From positions 62,001-126,000 of the forward strand of contig JANTQF010000073.1 in NCBI GenBank assembly GCA_032988165.1: a DNA stretch of 64,000 nucleotides. The letters run 5' to 3'. Below the pieces are notes generated by a model, which was given only the letters and a program-made list of their open reading frames with translations, was not told the origin of the DNA and ran no database searches. Source of the stretch: Emmonsiellopsis sp. PD_33. Taxonomy: Eukaryota; Ascomycota; Eurotiomycetes; Onygenales; Ajellomycetaceae. Of this stretch, positions 47,114-60,000 are shown in pieces (position 1 is the first letter of the stretch; every line of letters starts with the position of its first letter). The position numbers and the translations under genes were made by a program.

Positions 47114-48679
47114 ATGCCTCTCGAGAGCTTGTTGCTTTCCCCAGTCAGCCCGGTTAGCCCGACAAACCGGAAAAGACGCATCACTCCGTCAAGAGAATCA
47201 GAGTATAAATACTGCCTAATATTACAGAAGTCCCTTCTGCCTGTGCAGGACACCCTCAATTTTGCTGATCTTTTGTCGGCTTTGCCATGTATATCATCTC
47301 CCTTCCCTGAAGGGATCTTGAATGTCGGTGCGTATCGCAGACTTCTCGACAGTTCCTCGGCCATTTTACTGACACCATCATGTCTAGATAGAAAATTTAT
47401 GCTTCCTCATGCTGACACTGAACCCAGGGATCACTCTATTGAAGCGCAACACCCCCTTCATATAATTCTGCCTTTCGATCTCCAAAGAGATCCTTCAGCC
47501 TTTAACCCCGAAAACCGCAAGTACCTCTATGCCATTTTCCCGGATGTCGAGGTTATATCGTTTGATAAACGATTTTTGCGGTTCTATATGAACAAGTTGC
47601 CTTCCAAGCCCTGGCCGCGGACCATCGCCGGGGTTCCTGCATACTTCACCAGCGACCCAACCAATGAAGGCCCCATTGCCCCGATCAAACGGGCTAGCTC
47701 TTCTAGAACACGGCTGTCTGATGATATAGACTGTCGATATGATCCCACGAAGAGACGGCAACTTTTTGAACTTATCCAAAAGCACTTTTTGAAGGTGAAA
47801 ATCGGGATCTACGAGATTCGATATTGGTCTAACTTTGTTGTTATTGTTCTTGACAGCGATGATACTGATATGACAGCCGTTCCACGCGCCGTAGCAAGCT
47901 GTCCTTGCTATTACCTCTTCGAAAGTGAAATGGGCCGACGGAGGGACGCACCCGTTCTAGCAACCAAAGAATCCCATGGGGATATCTACGATGATTCTCA
48001 GTACACTGTTTTACGCCCGGGAATTATGCTTAGTTCTGGTGTGGACGAAGAGTCGGGACAGGAACTTCTTACAACATCTGGCATCCTGGTTCAGGATATG
48101 AATGGTGATCAATTTATGACCGCGGCTTCCCAGGGAGTTCAACATGGGCAGAAGGTTTTTCATCCACATCAGAATGGAAGGGAGATTGGAGAAGCTATCA
48201 TGGAACTCCCCTATACCGATATTGCGCTCGTTAGGCTTCACGACAATGAAACATTCCTCAACGAATTTTTCGAAAGTAACCATATGCTGAAACCAGCTCC
48301 GTCACTACGGGGATTCATTCGCTCCAGTGAAGTCGCGTCGGGAAGTACTGTCTTCATGGATTCTGCATTTACTGGATACGAGGAAGGAATTGTAGGCTGT
48401 CACTCAGTCACCCGCATACCCACCCACGACCCCCACGACCCCCACGGGCCAGCTACGATGGAATGGATCGAAACGCGGTGGGACTACTTTGGCCAAGGCT
48501 CGTCGCAAAAGTATGTCGATGGCGCCCACGGTTCAGTAATATGGGATGGAGATGGCAAGATCTTAGGCTTTTTTCGATACGCACCAGCATCGGGACATTT
48601 TGTAGACTGGCGTCATTCCTTATCCGTGGATCACCTGATTGACAAGGGATTCACTGTCGGCGAAGCGATGAGGCGCTAA
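47114..48679 (+). CDS. Trypsin-fold-like protein, probably a pseudoprotease
   Basis: Intronless 521-residue protein with no signal peptide. The N-terminal 300 residues have no recognised domain. From about residue 315 it resembles the chymotrypsin-like peptidase fold of a fungal family: GILVQDMNGDQFMTAASQG (where a catalytic His is expected near SQG, residues 339-341), YTDIALVRL with the likely catalytic Asp at 369, MDSAFTGYEEGIV, and DGAHGSVIWDGDGKILGFFRY, where the nucleophile loop (usually G-S-C-G or G-D-S-G) reads G-A-H-G at 470-473. Two of the three expected catalytic residues are therefore replaced, which suggests a non-enzymatic role. The fold assignment is from recalled family patterns; biological role unknown. 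Confidence 0.75.
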   Translation: MPLESLLLSPVSPVSPTNRKRRITPSRESEYKYCLILQKSLLPVQDTLNFADLLSALPCISSPFPEGILNVGAYRRLLDSSSAILLTPSCLDRKFMLPHADTEPRDHSIEAQHPLHIILPFDLQRDPSAFNPENRKYLYAIFPDVEVISFDKRFLRFYMNKLPSKPWPRTIAGVPAYFTSDPTNEGPIAPIKRASSSRTRLSDDIDCRYDPTKRRQLFELIQKHFLKVKIGIYEIRYWSNFVVIVLDSDDTDMTAVPRAVASCPCYYLFESEMGRRRDAPVLATKESHGDIYDDSQYTVLRPGIMLSSGVDEESGQELLTTSGILVQDMNGDQFMTAASQGVQHGQKVFHPHQNGREIGEAIMELPYTDIALVRLHDNETFLNEFFESNHMLKPAPSLRGFIRSSEVASGSTVFMDSAFTGYEEGIVGCHSVTRIPTHDPHDPHGPATMEWIETRWDYFGQGSSQKYVDGAHGSVIWDGDGKILGFFRYAPASGHFVDWRHSLSVDHLIDKGFTVGEAMRR

Positions 48680-49576
48680 AGGCGGATTTGTATGGTCCTC
48701 GAACTTCGAAAGCGCGGGTCCATTGAATCTTAATGACTCTGATGGACAGGGATCTGAACGTGGGACGGGGAATTCATGGACCGCAAGATCATGTATCTTT
48801 ATCGAGCCAAGCCAAGCCTGTCTTCTTCTTCCTGTGGATTCTCGCACTAACAAAAAGAGACCACAAACGTGGGTCCAACCTAATAATTTTGATAGACACG
48901 GTTGCCTAAGCATGTGAGACAGGGAATTATTGGATTGCACGATGTATCTTTGGCCCAAACCTATCTTCCTTTGGGTTCGAGTCGGCGGGGGCCGGGGCCG
49001 CGGGGTAGGTGTGGCGGGGCGGCGTGCCCCCCCGGTGAACAGAAGCAACACACCCACCTATTCCGTAGTTGCTACACAGTATACATTTCTTACTACCATT
49101 TTTTGTTTATTTGTTTATTTGTTTACTCCTCATTCGCCTTATTACGCACCCCATACAACAGGATGATCAGCTTTACATACCATGGCCATCATGCGGGGCA
49201 GCGGGAGCTAGCCCACAATAATCTAAGTTCAGAACGGACAATTAAGTTAGTTATGACATCAATCGGGAAGAAAAAAAAATCCATTGTCCCCTTTTCTCAT
49301 CAGAAGAAAGCGTGGACATTCTCATGAAAGAAATTGGTAATGGAGATCTATGACAATATGCTGATTATTTAGACCCAAGTCAATTCAACGCTTGCGCTAA
49401 AGTAAGTGTCCGATTCGTTGGAGGACGAACGGGCTTGATGGATTGAATCTACCTCGGCATCTGCTAGGTTAGCTTAGTCACACGTGGCGACCTTGGTGGC
49501 CTGGGCCTGGCGGTGCCTGGGGGGGGGCCGGGGGGGGGGGTCCGTGGCGAAGGAACAAGGCACGTGACACGGTGCC

Positions 49577-49607
<31 letters not shown>

Positions 49608-52223
49608 GTGCGTGTGTGCGTGTGTTCTTTCTATTCGGGCACATTGGAGAAACAAAATCCTACAATGCCCACTTCTGTTCAATCCATTGTTTTGTTGCGG
49701 CATTTTTGATCAAAACTATAGCAATTTCTACGGTACGGAGTACTAATTCCATCATCACCGTCCGCCCGCGCGAAGGCAAGAATCAATGACGCTAACTGAC
49801 GAGATTTAGAGCGGCTATTATTCGCCAGAGTGATTTATTAAGTGGCCCCCGGAGGGGAGGGGGGAGGGGGGCAGCTGATGCTCAGTTATATGGTTTCGTT
49901 CGACCATATAAAAGGGTCAACGTAATGCTCGCAGTCGCTTATTCTTGAGAGTTTTGCATTCGTTAGCTTAACTGACCAAACCGAGGATCGGCCGAGACAG
50001 GAATTGGTGATTGGCTTGTTGGCAGCGAATATCCCGCACACTGAAGTCTGGAAGATTGAGAAGTAGATCTGGGGTAGAGTTTCAACGGCCAACCTGGCAG
50101 CAGAGTTAATTGAAACATAGTTCTAGCCTTCTAGGTTTGTCGGTGTTATGATTCTTCATGAAGTTTTGAAAACTAATCCCCGCCCGTAACTAGTACCAAT
50201 CCAGGCAGAGTTGACGGCAAAGCTAAAATAAGTTGAGGGTGGCGAGTCTGGCATATCGCCAAGTCGACAGCCAATGGTATTCAACGGCTGGCCATGTTTC
50301 GGGGCCATCCATGGACAGTATCAGGGTAAACAAATATCTGGTATGGATTATGTCAATCGTGATATTTAATACTGCCGGACATTATTCTCATGATTTGCAG
50401 ATCAGATTAACGTAATATTAAATACAGCATTTCAAGACAACTTGAAATTATTAGAATAGAAGGCAGGATTACGGGCTGATAATCTTGCAATTTATGTAAT
50501 GTTGGCTGCGGAGCTGCCTGTCTCCCGATCTGGCTTAGCGTTCTTCCTCCATGACTCGCTCCAATAGAGTTCTATTAATAAATTAAGGTTAGCTAAGCTT
50601 CTTTCTGAGATGAACTAGTTACCTCACGTGACTTTCATTCCCGCGGGGGAGGGGGGGATTGGGCGCATTAGCCCAAAGGGAAGCTATACAGACTCAATGA
50701 AGACAAGAGCACATGAAAAGAAGAAAGAACAGATATTTACACTGTATAGATTAACCCACAGGCTAATTAGCAGTGTAATAAATTCGCATGTGCATTGCGG
50801 TATTTTTGGTTTCCAACCTTACAAGTAGTATCAGTAACACGCCAGTATCTGCTTAAAAGTACTTGAACTCTATCTAACCAGCATATCCCCTTTCTAATCA
50901 AAGCCACAAACCCGTGCTAAAATCTAGCATTATGATAGGATGGGTATTTACAGCGAAAAAATCCTGTATGTGATGATGTACTTGCCATCGTCAGTTTAAC
51001 TGCCCCTTTCCCCCCTCCACCCTTCCCACTAGGCCCATGGGGCTACCCGATATGACGGAAATTTTAACTTCGTTTCTTATGCCTACCCACGGAAAGCTGT
51101 GGTGCGGAGAGTTAAGCAATATAGTCCTTTGGAAAAGTCAAACTGGTCAAATGCTGATTGGGCGCTGAATAACATCTTTCTAGAGTTGCTCAGTACCTCG
51201 AGGTACCCCTGCTCTGATTGGTATAACGGAGGGGTTTTTGTTTTGGGGGTAGGAAATGCAAATCGGAATGCGGTATTTTTGGTTTTCATTGAAATTTGAG
51301 TGTCCCTTTCGCCGATAGGCTGTTAATGAAATGTAATGACGACGATGATGACTTTGTTGTCATTGTTTCATTCTCCTTTTTCTCCGTTTTCCCAGCACAA
51401 AATTTCGAATATTACAGCCTTTCCCGATTCGATAGATTGGAGCTGCAGGCAAGCTACATTAGCGTATGCAATTGTCAATTTGTTGATTTCAAAGAATCAA
51501 AGTGAGCTGACAAATTGGCGGAAATCATGAAGAAACTACTACTCCGTGATTAGTTTCAGCCTCCCTTGTACCAATTAACTAAGCAATTAAGAGAGCAGCT
51601 AGGGTGGGGTAGCTCCAATGGAACCAGCGTCTGCGCATTTATGTCATGACTCTAACCAAGGGTTTGACAAACTTTCTTTCCAAGTGTTGTTAAATGGGAA
51701 ATGGTGCACGCGGTGGCTCATGAAACTTAATAGAAGAAACTAAAAATCAGTAGATGCTGTATTTTCCGATCGTGGATGAGTGGCAACTTACGCTTTCCGG
51801 CGGATTCCGCCCTGGAAGCTTGTGTTTCCATGCAATCATTATGTCAGGGATAGTACGAGTAGTAGTTAACTCTCCACACTAAAAGGCGAACTCGTTTTTC
51901 GGTACTTGTCAAGCTGTCAGAGATCATGAGGTGCAGATTCCACGGCGGAACGTCCTGAAATCTTTTTAGGTTTCATCCCCATGCGTCAGTGGGACAGCCG
52001 TCATTTCTGGAAAAATCTAGAATATTCCCTTTTTATTGGCCATTGATGGAGTATCCATGTCAGTGATGTAGCTCACACCGTGACGGTTTGTTGCAGCTGG
52101 AAAAGCATGACAGTCTTGGGTCCGTTTGTAAAGCAACGAGGAGGCGAGCCAAGTCCTCCCCTGCTCTTTTTTTCCGCGAAGCTCTCGGCCTTCCAAAATG
52201 AGAGAACATTCTCCATTTCCTCC
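48680..52223. other. Intergenic, no gene seen
   Basis: About 3.5 kb with G-rich tracts near 48,985-49,035 and 49,519-49,540, a CT microsatellite at 49,583-49,607 and scattered short frames. No coding gene recognised. Confidence 0.5.
49519..49607. repeat. Long G runs followed by a CT microsatellite
   Basis: Two runs of nine or more G separated by CC lie at 49519-49540, and a CT dinucleotide tract of about 25 bp follows at 49583-49607. These could adopt non-B DNA and are likely to vary in length. Confidence 0.8.
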
Positions 52224-52262
52224 TATCCCCTCATCCATTTTTTCTTCACCAATTAGCACAGT
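52224..52262 (+). repeat. Left terminal inverted repeat of the piggyBac element
   Basis: Reads TATCCCCTCATCC inward and ends GCACAGT. It matches the reverse complement of the right end with about one or two mismatches in the T run. Confidence 0.85.
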
Positions 52263-52635
52263 ATGGTTAGTGGTATGGAAAAAAGCACCAGCATGCCATT
52301 TAAACCAATAGAATTACATATAAAATTATATGGTAGATTATTGGCCAGTATGACCCACTGATTTGTGTTCCTTGCTGAGTAACCATAAAATGTGCTGCAG
52401 GACTGTGCCACTGGACTGCACTAGAGGCCTCACAAGAAATCCACCCTTAGTCCAAACATCCACATTCAATGCAATGTATAAGGTTAATATATGGAGAAAA
52501 CCATGGATTCCAATGGTATTTCCCCATTCTAATTAAAAGGAATGCAGCCACTAACAAATCAATTATCTAGATAAGTAAAAAACAGGCACAAAATGAAAGC
52601 AAAGGGTGTTCTAGGTCATCTATGAGATTCATCCT

Positions 52636-54560
52636 GTGGAAGATTTCACCCCTCTCCACCAAACTATATGTGAGCTAGTGATTCATCTACCCCCTGATAT
52701 CAACCCCAAAGATCCATACACTCTATTTACACTGTTTTTCCCAGAGGAATGCTTTAAAATCATCAGTGATTCCACAAATATCTATGCAAAACTGAAGAGA
52801 AATAATGGAGATACTAATAATGAAGCTCTGAAGCTTTCAGGAGCAGAACCTGATAATGAAGAACCCCCAGCATTAGAAATACTAGAGTCAAATGATGGTC
52901 AAACCACTGCATCTACAGGAGAAAATGAATGTTCAAAGCTGTCTATCTGCCTCTAACAATGGAAGAAGACCTGCCCAGCTGAGATTAAACTGTTTATTGG
53001 GATGCTTATCTATATGGGAACTCATAAAACCAGTTGGACTGATCTATACTGATGGAATGACTTGAAGAAAGGCCCCATTCATTCTATATGATTCTATATG
53101 ATATGTGCATGATTTGAATAGCTTAAATGATACATTCACATATCCAACCCCTGTGAAGCTCAGCAACCTGAAGCTTGTCAGCACAATGACTGATAGTATA
53201 AAGTAGAGCTGCTTACCACTAAATTCTCTATGACATGCTGAAAATACTACATGCTGGGTTCCTGAATGTCAATTAACAAGATAATGATTAAATGTTTTGG
53301 GTGGAGTCAACATACATACAAGATGCCTAATAAACTGATTTCCTGAGAATATAAGATATTTGCTCTAGTAGAACATGGCTATATCTATTCATTCTCCTGG
53401 TCCAGTTGTTGCCAGGGCATAATGCCTATGTTTTGATTCCCTTTACTTACAAAAATGGCATCTATGGTGCTACATCTAATTAACTCTCTTTCTTGACTAA
53501 CTCTATCTGATCAGACCAAGCCTCAGCTGGAGCTGAAGAATAATTTATCTGGTATTATTTAATCAATCAGCAATGAGATAGAGCTGAAATAATATTTACT
53601 CTCTGCTGAAGCCCTAACTAATTTAATGCTATCAGTGCCTGCTATATCTATACCTGCTATGCCTCCTACTACTACATCTTTCACAATGTCTGATTCCACC
53701 ACAATGGAAATACCAACCAAATTTTTAGTAGCTCTATATATAATTTATATGAATAATTACTTTACATCTATTCCTCTCTTCTGAAAACTATGAAAAATGG
53801 GGTTTAGTGCCTGTGGAACTACTCATTCAGGATAAGCTCCACCTATCCTTGTAGAGCTCTGCAACCATGTCAGGGATATTGATTGAGATTCTCTGTTTGC
53901 TCTCAGGTAAGAAGATGTTCTCTGTCTTGCCTGGCAAGATAATAATATGGTCCTTGTACTGTCTACAGTTCATCAACCAGATAGTTATATCCTTTGAACT
54001 TGGAAATGCCCAGCAGAGACATCTACTAATATAAGAATAGTTAGGTGAGTATTTAATGTAGATCCATAGAGAGAGTTGAAGATTCCAGTCTTTATAGATG
54101 ATTATAATCACTATATAAATAGGGTGAACCTAGCAAATTAGTACTGGGCAGTATATACTACACATTGCATTACTTATTGGAACTGGCTGCTTATTTTCTA
54201 CTAGTTAATTGATGCTACAATTATCAATGCCTATTAAATCTACTATCTGTATAGGAAGCAGAGAGGTGAACCACTCCCAAATCAGTTGGCATTCTATGAG
54301 AAGCTATATCAGTGATTATTTGACTTCCTACTAGAGATTCATGACAACCTCCCACCTTAATGATCAAACTCTGATATCAACCATCAATGGATTTTCCTGC
54401 TGAAATGATCAAGCTGCACCTGGTGTCAGTATAAAAAGAAGATAGGCTAGATGGAAAATTGGTGGGTTCTACAAACATATTATGATTATTCTACATGTAA
54501 AAACACCCCTCTATGTTTGAAAACATGATGTTGGGATGAATTCCACTAGATCTACCACAC
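52636..54560 (+). pseudogene. Broken piggyBac transposase
   Basis: The open stretch 52636-52956 has the N-terminal piggyBac pattern (DPYTLFTLFFPEECFKIISD, TNIYAKL). Downstream, with stops, come EIKLFIGMLIYMGTH and TSWTDLY-stop-WND, then YKIFALVEHGYIYSF (catalytic-domain strand), and near 54,200-54,350 LIDATIINAY, YLYRKQRGEPLPNQLAF and YEKLYQ. The C-terminal cysteines (CTWCQYKK, STCKNTPLCLK; about 54,415-54,520) fit the cross-brace zinc finger of this family. Stops such as TGA in Y-stop-WND match C-to-T type decay. It is nonfunctional. Confidence 0.75.
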
Positions 54561-54697
54561 TGTGGGTAGCACTCAGAGCATCAAGAGCACCTAGGTGCTG
54601 ATCCTGAATTAGAGTTCTATATAATATGCTAATACCAATTAATACCTAAAAATACATGGTTTACCCAGTAGATTCTCATATAATATACACTAATGAA

Positions 54698-54736
54698 ACT
54701 GTGCTAATTGGTGAAAAAAAAATGGATGAGGGGATA
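54698..54736 (-). repeat. Right terminal inverted repeat of the piggyBac element
   Basis: Reads ACTGTGCTAATTGGTG on the plus strand and ends GAGGGGATA. Mirror image of the left end. Confidence 0.85.
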
Positions 54737-54852
54737 ACACAGGGTAACTACATCAGTCAAAAAAAAAAAAAAAAATCAATGGTCATGACCGCAATGATGG
54801 GCTCGACAACTGCACGTGACCCGCCCGCCCTAAAATAGGGGCAAAAATAATA

Positions 54853-54966
54853 TGGACATTGGGGGAATCGAACCCCCGACCTCCTCAAGTCAAGGAATTA
54901 TTTCGAAGATCGAATTGGATCGTTGAATCCTGCGAATGAGGCGTTATACCACTAAACCAAACGCCC
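54853..54966 (-). tRNA. tRNA-Ala(CGC) with a 42-nt intron
   Basis: Minus-strand cloverleaf: acceptor 5' GGGCGTT (54966-54960) pairs with AATGTCC ending at 54854, including a G3:U70 pair, the alanine identity element. The D arm contains GTTTAGTGGTATAAC. The anticodon stem CCTCA/TGAGG encloses TT-CGC-A. The T arm is GGGGG-TTCGATT-CCCCC and the discriminator is A (54853). The intron occupies 54889-54930, just 3' of the anticodon loop position 37, as in nuclear tRNA genes. A T5 run on the sense strand (54847-54843) would terminate Pol III. Confidence 0.93.
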
Positions 54967-57027
54967 GGGTATTATCAGTCAGGTGATTCCCGAAATTTGC
55001 TTTTTGAGTGAGGGAGAGCAGAAAAATTGTTCTGGGAGAGCAAACAGGCAGTAAAATGAGGCCATGAGAAACCTATATATTTACAGTTACATTTTCTGCA
55101 GAACTGATTGTCCATCACTCTTTTATTTTTTGTATTCTATATTAAGCTGTCTGCCTCACTATATGTATGATCATTGCAAAAGCACAATCTTATCTCTACA
55201 ATTACCATCCTACTACATGTACATACCCATTCACCCCATCTCCATTCAGCTGTATGCATATGAACAAGATCAGGGTAGAAGAGCCAGATAAGGCTCAGAC
55301 TAATAGTCAGACAATTGTCTGCATTTGCAGATCATATCGATAAACGGTAAATACCACCGATTTCTCGGACACTTTTTGCCCACCTGCGATTATATAACTA
55401 CACAAACAAATGAATAGATCTCACCCTAAAGACGACTAATAACTGCAGATACAAGGATAAACTACAAAGTATTCTATCCACTTGACCATGCCATTTTTTA
55501 TTTTTATTTCTCAGCGGGTCCGCATTGAGGGCTGTCAATATCACGGAGTTAAGCCCAATTAACCAACAAGCAGTTAACTAAAATGCGAAGTCCGTCGAGT
55601 CACCAGGATCATCAGGCTGTATGATGTACGTACATGGATTAGAAATATATCCCTCAGGCAGGTTAGCTAAAAAGCGAAGTAAAGCGAACCCGCTTCCGAG
55701 GTTACTGCAGGGGGTTACTAAGTGTGCTAATTGTTAGTTAATAGAAAGGGTATATGAAGAACTCCCTCACAGGTAGGAAGATACTATTTAACCCCTTTGA
55801 AACTTCCCACCCATCACTATTGCTGCCGATCACATACGAAATAACTAGTTTAAAACTGGCAAAGTAGTAGAATACAGTAAAACTTCCCATATTCCCATCC
55901 CCATCCCAGCCCGCTACAGAGCTAACTTCAACCACAGGGATGCCGGTTTTTTTCCCTTCAACAGACCCCTGTTTTCTGCAGGGCGCATGGCAGAATACTG
56001 CTTAGCCTAACCACTTAATTAGTACTGAGGATTATTTAATCTTTAGTAATCCAATATTTTAAACCCCTAGAGAGATAACTAATCAATCAATCTATCTAGT
56101 GAAAATAATCTCTAGCTAGAATTCCCCATCCGGGCAGCTGGCTTTTTTTACCTGTGTAGAATTAACTAAGGTAATTGGTTACCCCATATCTATATCTAGT
56201 TGGTTTAGTTCAGTTATGAGTGCCGTACTCCATACATATAGTAAGTATTTAAAATACACAGCATCAATGACATATCAAAATAGATGTTCTGGAAGGAGGT
56301 TAACTAGTAGGTACCTCTGAGTGTGTGGGATAATGATAAGGGCCTGGGCCCTGGGGAAGGGTTGCCTTAGATATGTATGGCCGGGTAGAAGGGGTTGGCT
56401 AGTTAGTTGGCAATATAAAACTCCAAAAGAAAGAGACACCTCTTAACCAAGTCAGCATCTAACTGACCCATTAAAAGAAACAAACCACATCTCACATAGA
56501 CATAATATCAGGTGTAGTACATTAGCAGTGCGCTGGAAAGGGATAAAATCGATAGATAGGTAGGGAGGTAGGTAGGACGATCGACTCAACCCCCTCCCTG
56601 CCCCATACAATTTCATCCATCAGCAAATCATACCCAAAGAAACGCAATCCAAAAAAGGAGAGAAGTGATTCAGGAAATTCCCATAGTTAAATATGTAATA
56701 GAAAAATGACCTATTTAAAATAAAACACATAAAAATATAAAGACACCCATATCATACCATACACCAATCCATTCATCCCTTACTTGCTCCCTCATCCCTC
56801 ACCCATCAAGAAAAAACAACATCAACATACCACCAGAAATGAAATAAATAATAGAAACAAAAACCAGTTAGTTCCAAGTCAGGCTGATTTAATCGCCCCA
56901 ATGGCGCCTTAGACTTAGAAGGGAACCAACCAACAAAAAACACAAACATAAAAGAAAAAGAAAAAGAGAAGAAAAAATAACCATATCCAACATCACCATC
57001 ACCAATCAGACAAAGAAACCCCATCTT
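54967..57027. other. Intergenic, no gene seen
   Basis: About 2 kb between the tRNA gene and the 3' end of the apsB-type gene. AT-rich with small frames; the part next to 57,027 is probably 3' UTR. Confidence 0.5.
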
Positions 57028-60000
57028 CTAAACCTCAACCTCAACCGTCAACCCGCCCCCATCCCCGCTCCCACTCACACTCGCACTGCCACTACCACTA
57101 CCACTCCGACTCCCCCCGTCCTCCATCATGTCCATCTCATCCGTCCCCGTCCCCGTCCCCATCCCGTCATCCTCGTCATCATAATCATCTTCACCATCAT
57201 ATTCGTCCGTCTCCACCACACCACCAGCACCACCATGGTTTCTAGAAAGATGCTGTTGCTGATGAGGGCGACCATGCGATGAATGAACCCTCTCCCTCTC
57301 CCTCTCCCCACGATGTACGACAGAAGAAGTAGAAAGCGCATGTCCCCTCCGCCCATGCCCATGCCCATGTCCAAGACTATTACTCCGGAGCTCACCATCC
57401 CCATCCCCATCCCCACCCCCCCTATCCGAATGAGTGTTTGAAAGCGGCGCATCGCTATACGACCTCCTACCCAACGCCCTGGGATCTTCAGACATCAGCT
57501 GGCGAGTTCTACCCCCACCCGCACCCCCCTGCTGTCCCCTAACCCTCTGCCTCGCCAACTCCCTCTCGAGCTCCTGATTCCTCGCACTCTGCTCCTCCAG
57601 CCTCTTCCGCGCCCCCGAGCGATCCAGGATCCTCGCCTCTCGTTCCTCCTTCAACCGCCTCTCCAGCTCACGCAGGCGCTGGATCCATTTATCATGCGAT
57701 GGTTCGGAGGCGGTGTGTGAGTGGCGTGGGGAGGAATGTTGGGGTTGGTACTGGGTCATGCTGGACTGCATGCCGACGGTAGGGTTGTTGTTGTTATTAT
57801 TATTGTTGTTGTTCAGCGTTGACGAGGATGAGTAATGTGACGGCTGCGGGATGCCTGAGGATCCACGGGAGATGGTGCTGGGGCTTCTATGTGCCTGATG
57901 CTGTGAGCTAGCGATGGAGGTGTTATCGACGGCCGTGGTCGAGCTGTATCGCGATAGCGTGTTTGCCGCTAGATTCGTGGCCGATTGTCTGGATGCGGCT
58001 TGCTGGCCGCCGGGTGCGCCGGGCGTGGCGCCCGCAGCAGCAGCGTTCGCGGCACGAGCACGAGAGTGCGATTGCAAAAGGTTAAGTTCCGCCTTCAACA
58101 GGCGATTCTCGCCGCGCAGTTTTGAAATCTCAGGACTGGCCGGGTTATTCGATGAGGCCGAGCGTTGATGGTGATGTTGGCTTATGCGTAGATTCTGCAC
58201 TGTATCCTCCATTCGCTCTAATTTCTTGACGCGGATGTTGAGATTGTGTTCGAGGTTCTGGTATTCCTTTGTCAGGTCGCGTTCGACAGCCTTGATGCGC
58301 GTCTTGAAGCCGCCAATCAGGTTCTCGACTGTCTTCACGGCTAGGAGCAGATTGCGGCTGAACCCAGGCCAGAATAGCATGTTGCCGATAACCTCCTGGC
58401 TGGGGAGGTTGCCATTGATCAGGCTATTCGAATGGGCCCAGTCGGGCCCGCACATGGCCGACAGGCGCTTCCAGATATTGAGGAACATTGCATTCCGTTC
58501 GTTAAGCTGGTCCTTGTACTGCTGCTCGAGGGTATTAAACCGCTTCCGATCCTGGCTCCGCGCAGCTTCTAGATCCGAAATGCGCGAATTATTCTGTGTA
58601 ATGGTGCGAGAGGCCTGGTGGTGCGATTTCAACGACTGCTCGAACGAATGCTTATCAGCGCGATGGGCCTGTCTCTCCCGCTCCAAAAGATCGGCCAGCT
58701 TGCGAGTCTCCAACCCATGGCTCTCAAGCAGCGCATCGCGGTTCCGAAGCAGAGACTCCTTCTCGTCCAGCTTCGTCCGCGTACTCTCGAGCTCCAATGC
58801 CGTCGAATCAAGCTCCTGCTGCAGCTTCGTGATGGACGTGAGCAAACTCGAGCGCGTCCCGTTGAGATCGCCCAACGCTTCGCGCAGACTATTCTCCAGC
58901 TCCATCAAGCGCTCCTTCCACGTCGTCGCCTCAATCTCCCTCGAGGAGAGATTCTTCTTCAACTTGCGCACTTCATCCTTCGCCGCCGTCGCCTCGCGGT
59001 TCAGCTCGTTCATCAGCCGCTGCACCTCCTGCTTCTCCTTACTACCCACTACTTCCCGCTGGTGTCTCTCCTCCGCCAACCGGCGATCGAGCTCCTTGGC
59101 CCGATCCTTCTCGCTCTGCAGACTCATCTGGCACGTTTTCAGCTCAGACTCCAAATCGCCAATCTTGATCTTATCGCCATCCTGCTCTTCTCTGAGGAAC
59201 GCAATCTCATTCTGGCTGGATTCCTGCTGGACAGTCAAGCGCTGGACCTTACTATTAGCTTCGAAGAGACTCTTCTCCATCGCCTCCAGCTCGCGATTCG
59301 CGTCGTCCAACTCCTGCTGCACAGATTTATATTTCTGCAGATTATTCTGCGCATCTTCCTCAAGCCTGATAATGCCCTCGCTCGCCGAGCGCATCTCAGC
59401 CTGCAAGGCTTTCAGGTTCTCATGCTGATTGGACAACTCAACCTCCATCCGCTGACACTCGTCAATCTTCTGATCGAGCTCATCGCCCATGGCATCCAAC
59501 TCCTCCTGGGCCTCAGTCTTTAGATCCTGCAACGCCTCCTCGCGCTCCTCCGCAAGCTGCAGCGCCTGGTCCCTCTCAGCCTGGATATTCTGCAGATCGT
59601 CCTCCGCCTGCTCGACATCGGCCTGATAGGCACGATCGAGCGCCTCGAGATCAGTCATGCACTCGTCAAGCTGAGCGCGAATACTTTGATTCTCAAGCTT
59701 CAGCGTCGACACCTGATCGCGCAATTCACCATTCTTGATCTCGAGACTCTCGCGCTCGGCGTCACTGGCGCGCGATCTCGTCCCATCACTAGTGCGCGAA
59801 TGCGAGCGATCCTGAGCCCGCGAAATCGAGCGCTCAAAAATACTATCCCCCGCCACGGAGCGGCCGGCATCTGCTCTACGCTGACCGAGTTTCAGGTCCT
59901 CAATCTCCTGATACAATCTCTCCTTTTCGCGGTTGCGAGATGTAAGCATGGACGTTTGGGCACTGACTTCGCGGCGAAGTTCGGCATTTTCATGCTTGAG

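Larger units (their letters stand above)
52224..54736 (+). mobile_element. Dead piggyBac-type transposon with 39-bp terminal inverted repeats
   Basis: A 2.5-kb element bounded by near-perfect 39-bp inverted repeats (52224-52262 and 54698-54736; both contain CACCAATTAGCACAGT or its complement). The whole element lacks CpG: the nearest CpGs are at 52186 and 54790, while its flanks have many. Expected TTAA target duplications are not seen. The ends TATCCCC/GGGGATA are all that can be defined. Confidence 0.8.

Noticed and set aside
54720..54740. TTAA target duplication expected for piggyBac
   Set aside because: The flanks of the inverted repeats read CC/TAT and ATA/AC. No TTAA pair can be placed without assuming mutations.
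58184..59428. 414-codon plus-strand frame
   Set aside because: It lies exactly opposite the apsB coiled-coil region. The Ser/Arg/Leu-rich translation is the usual antisense shadow of a Glu/Leu/Lys/Gln-rich coding sequence.
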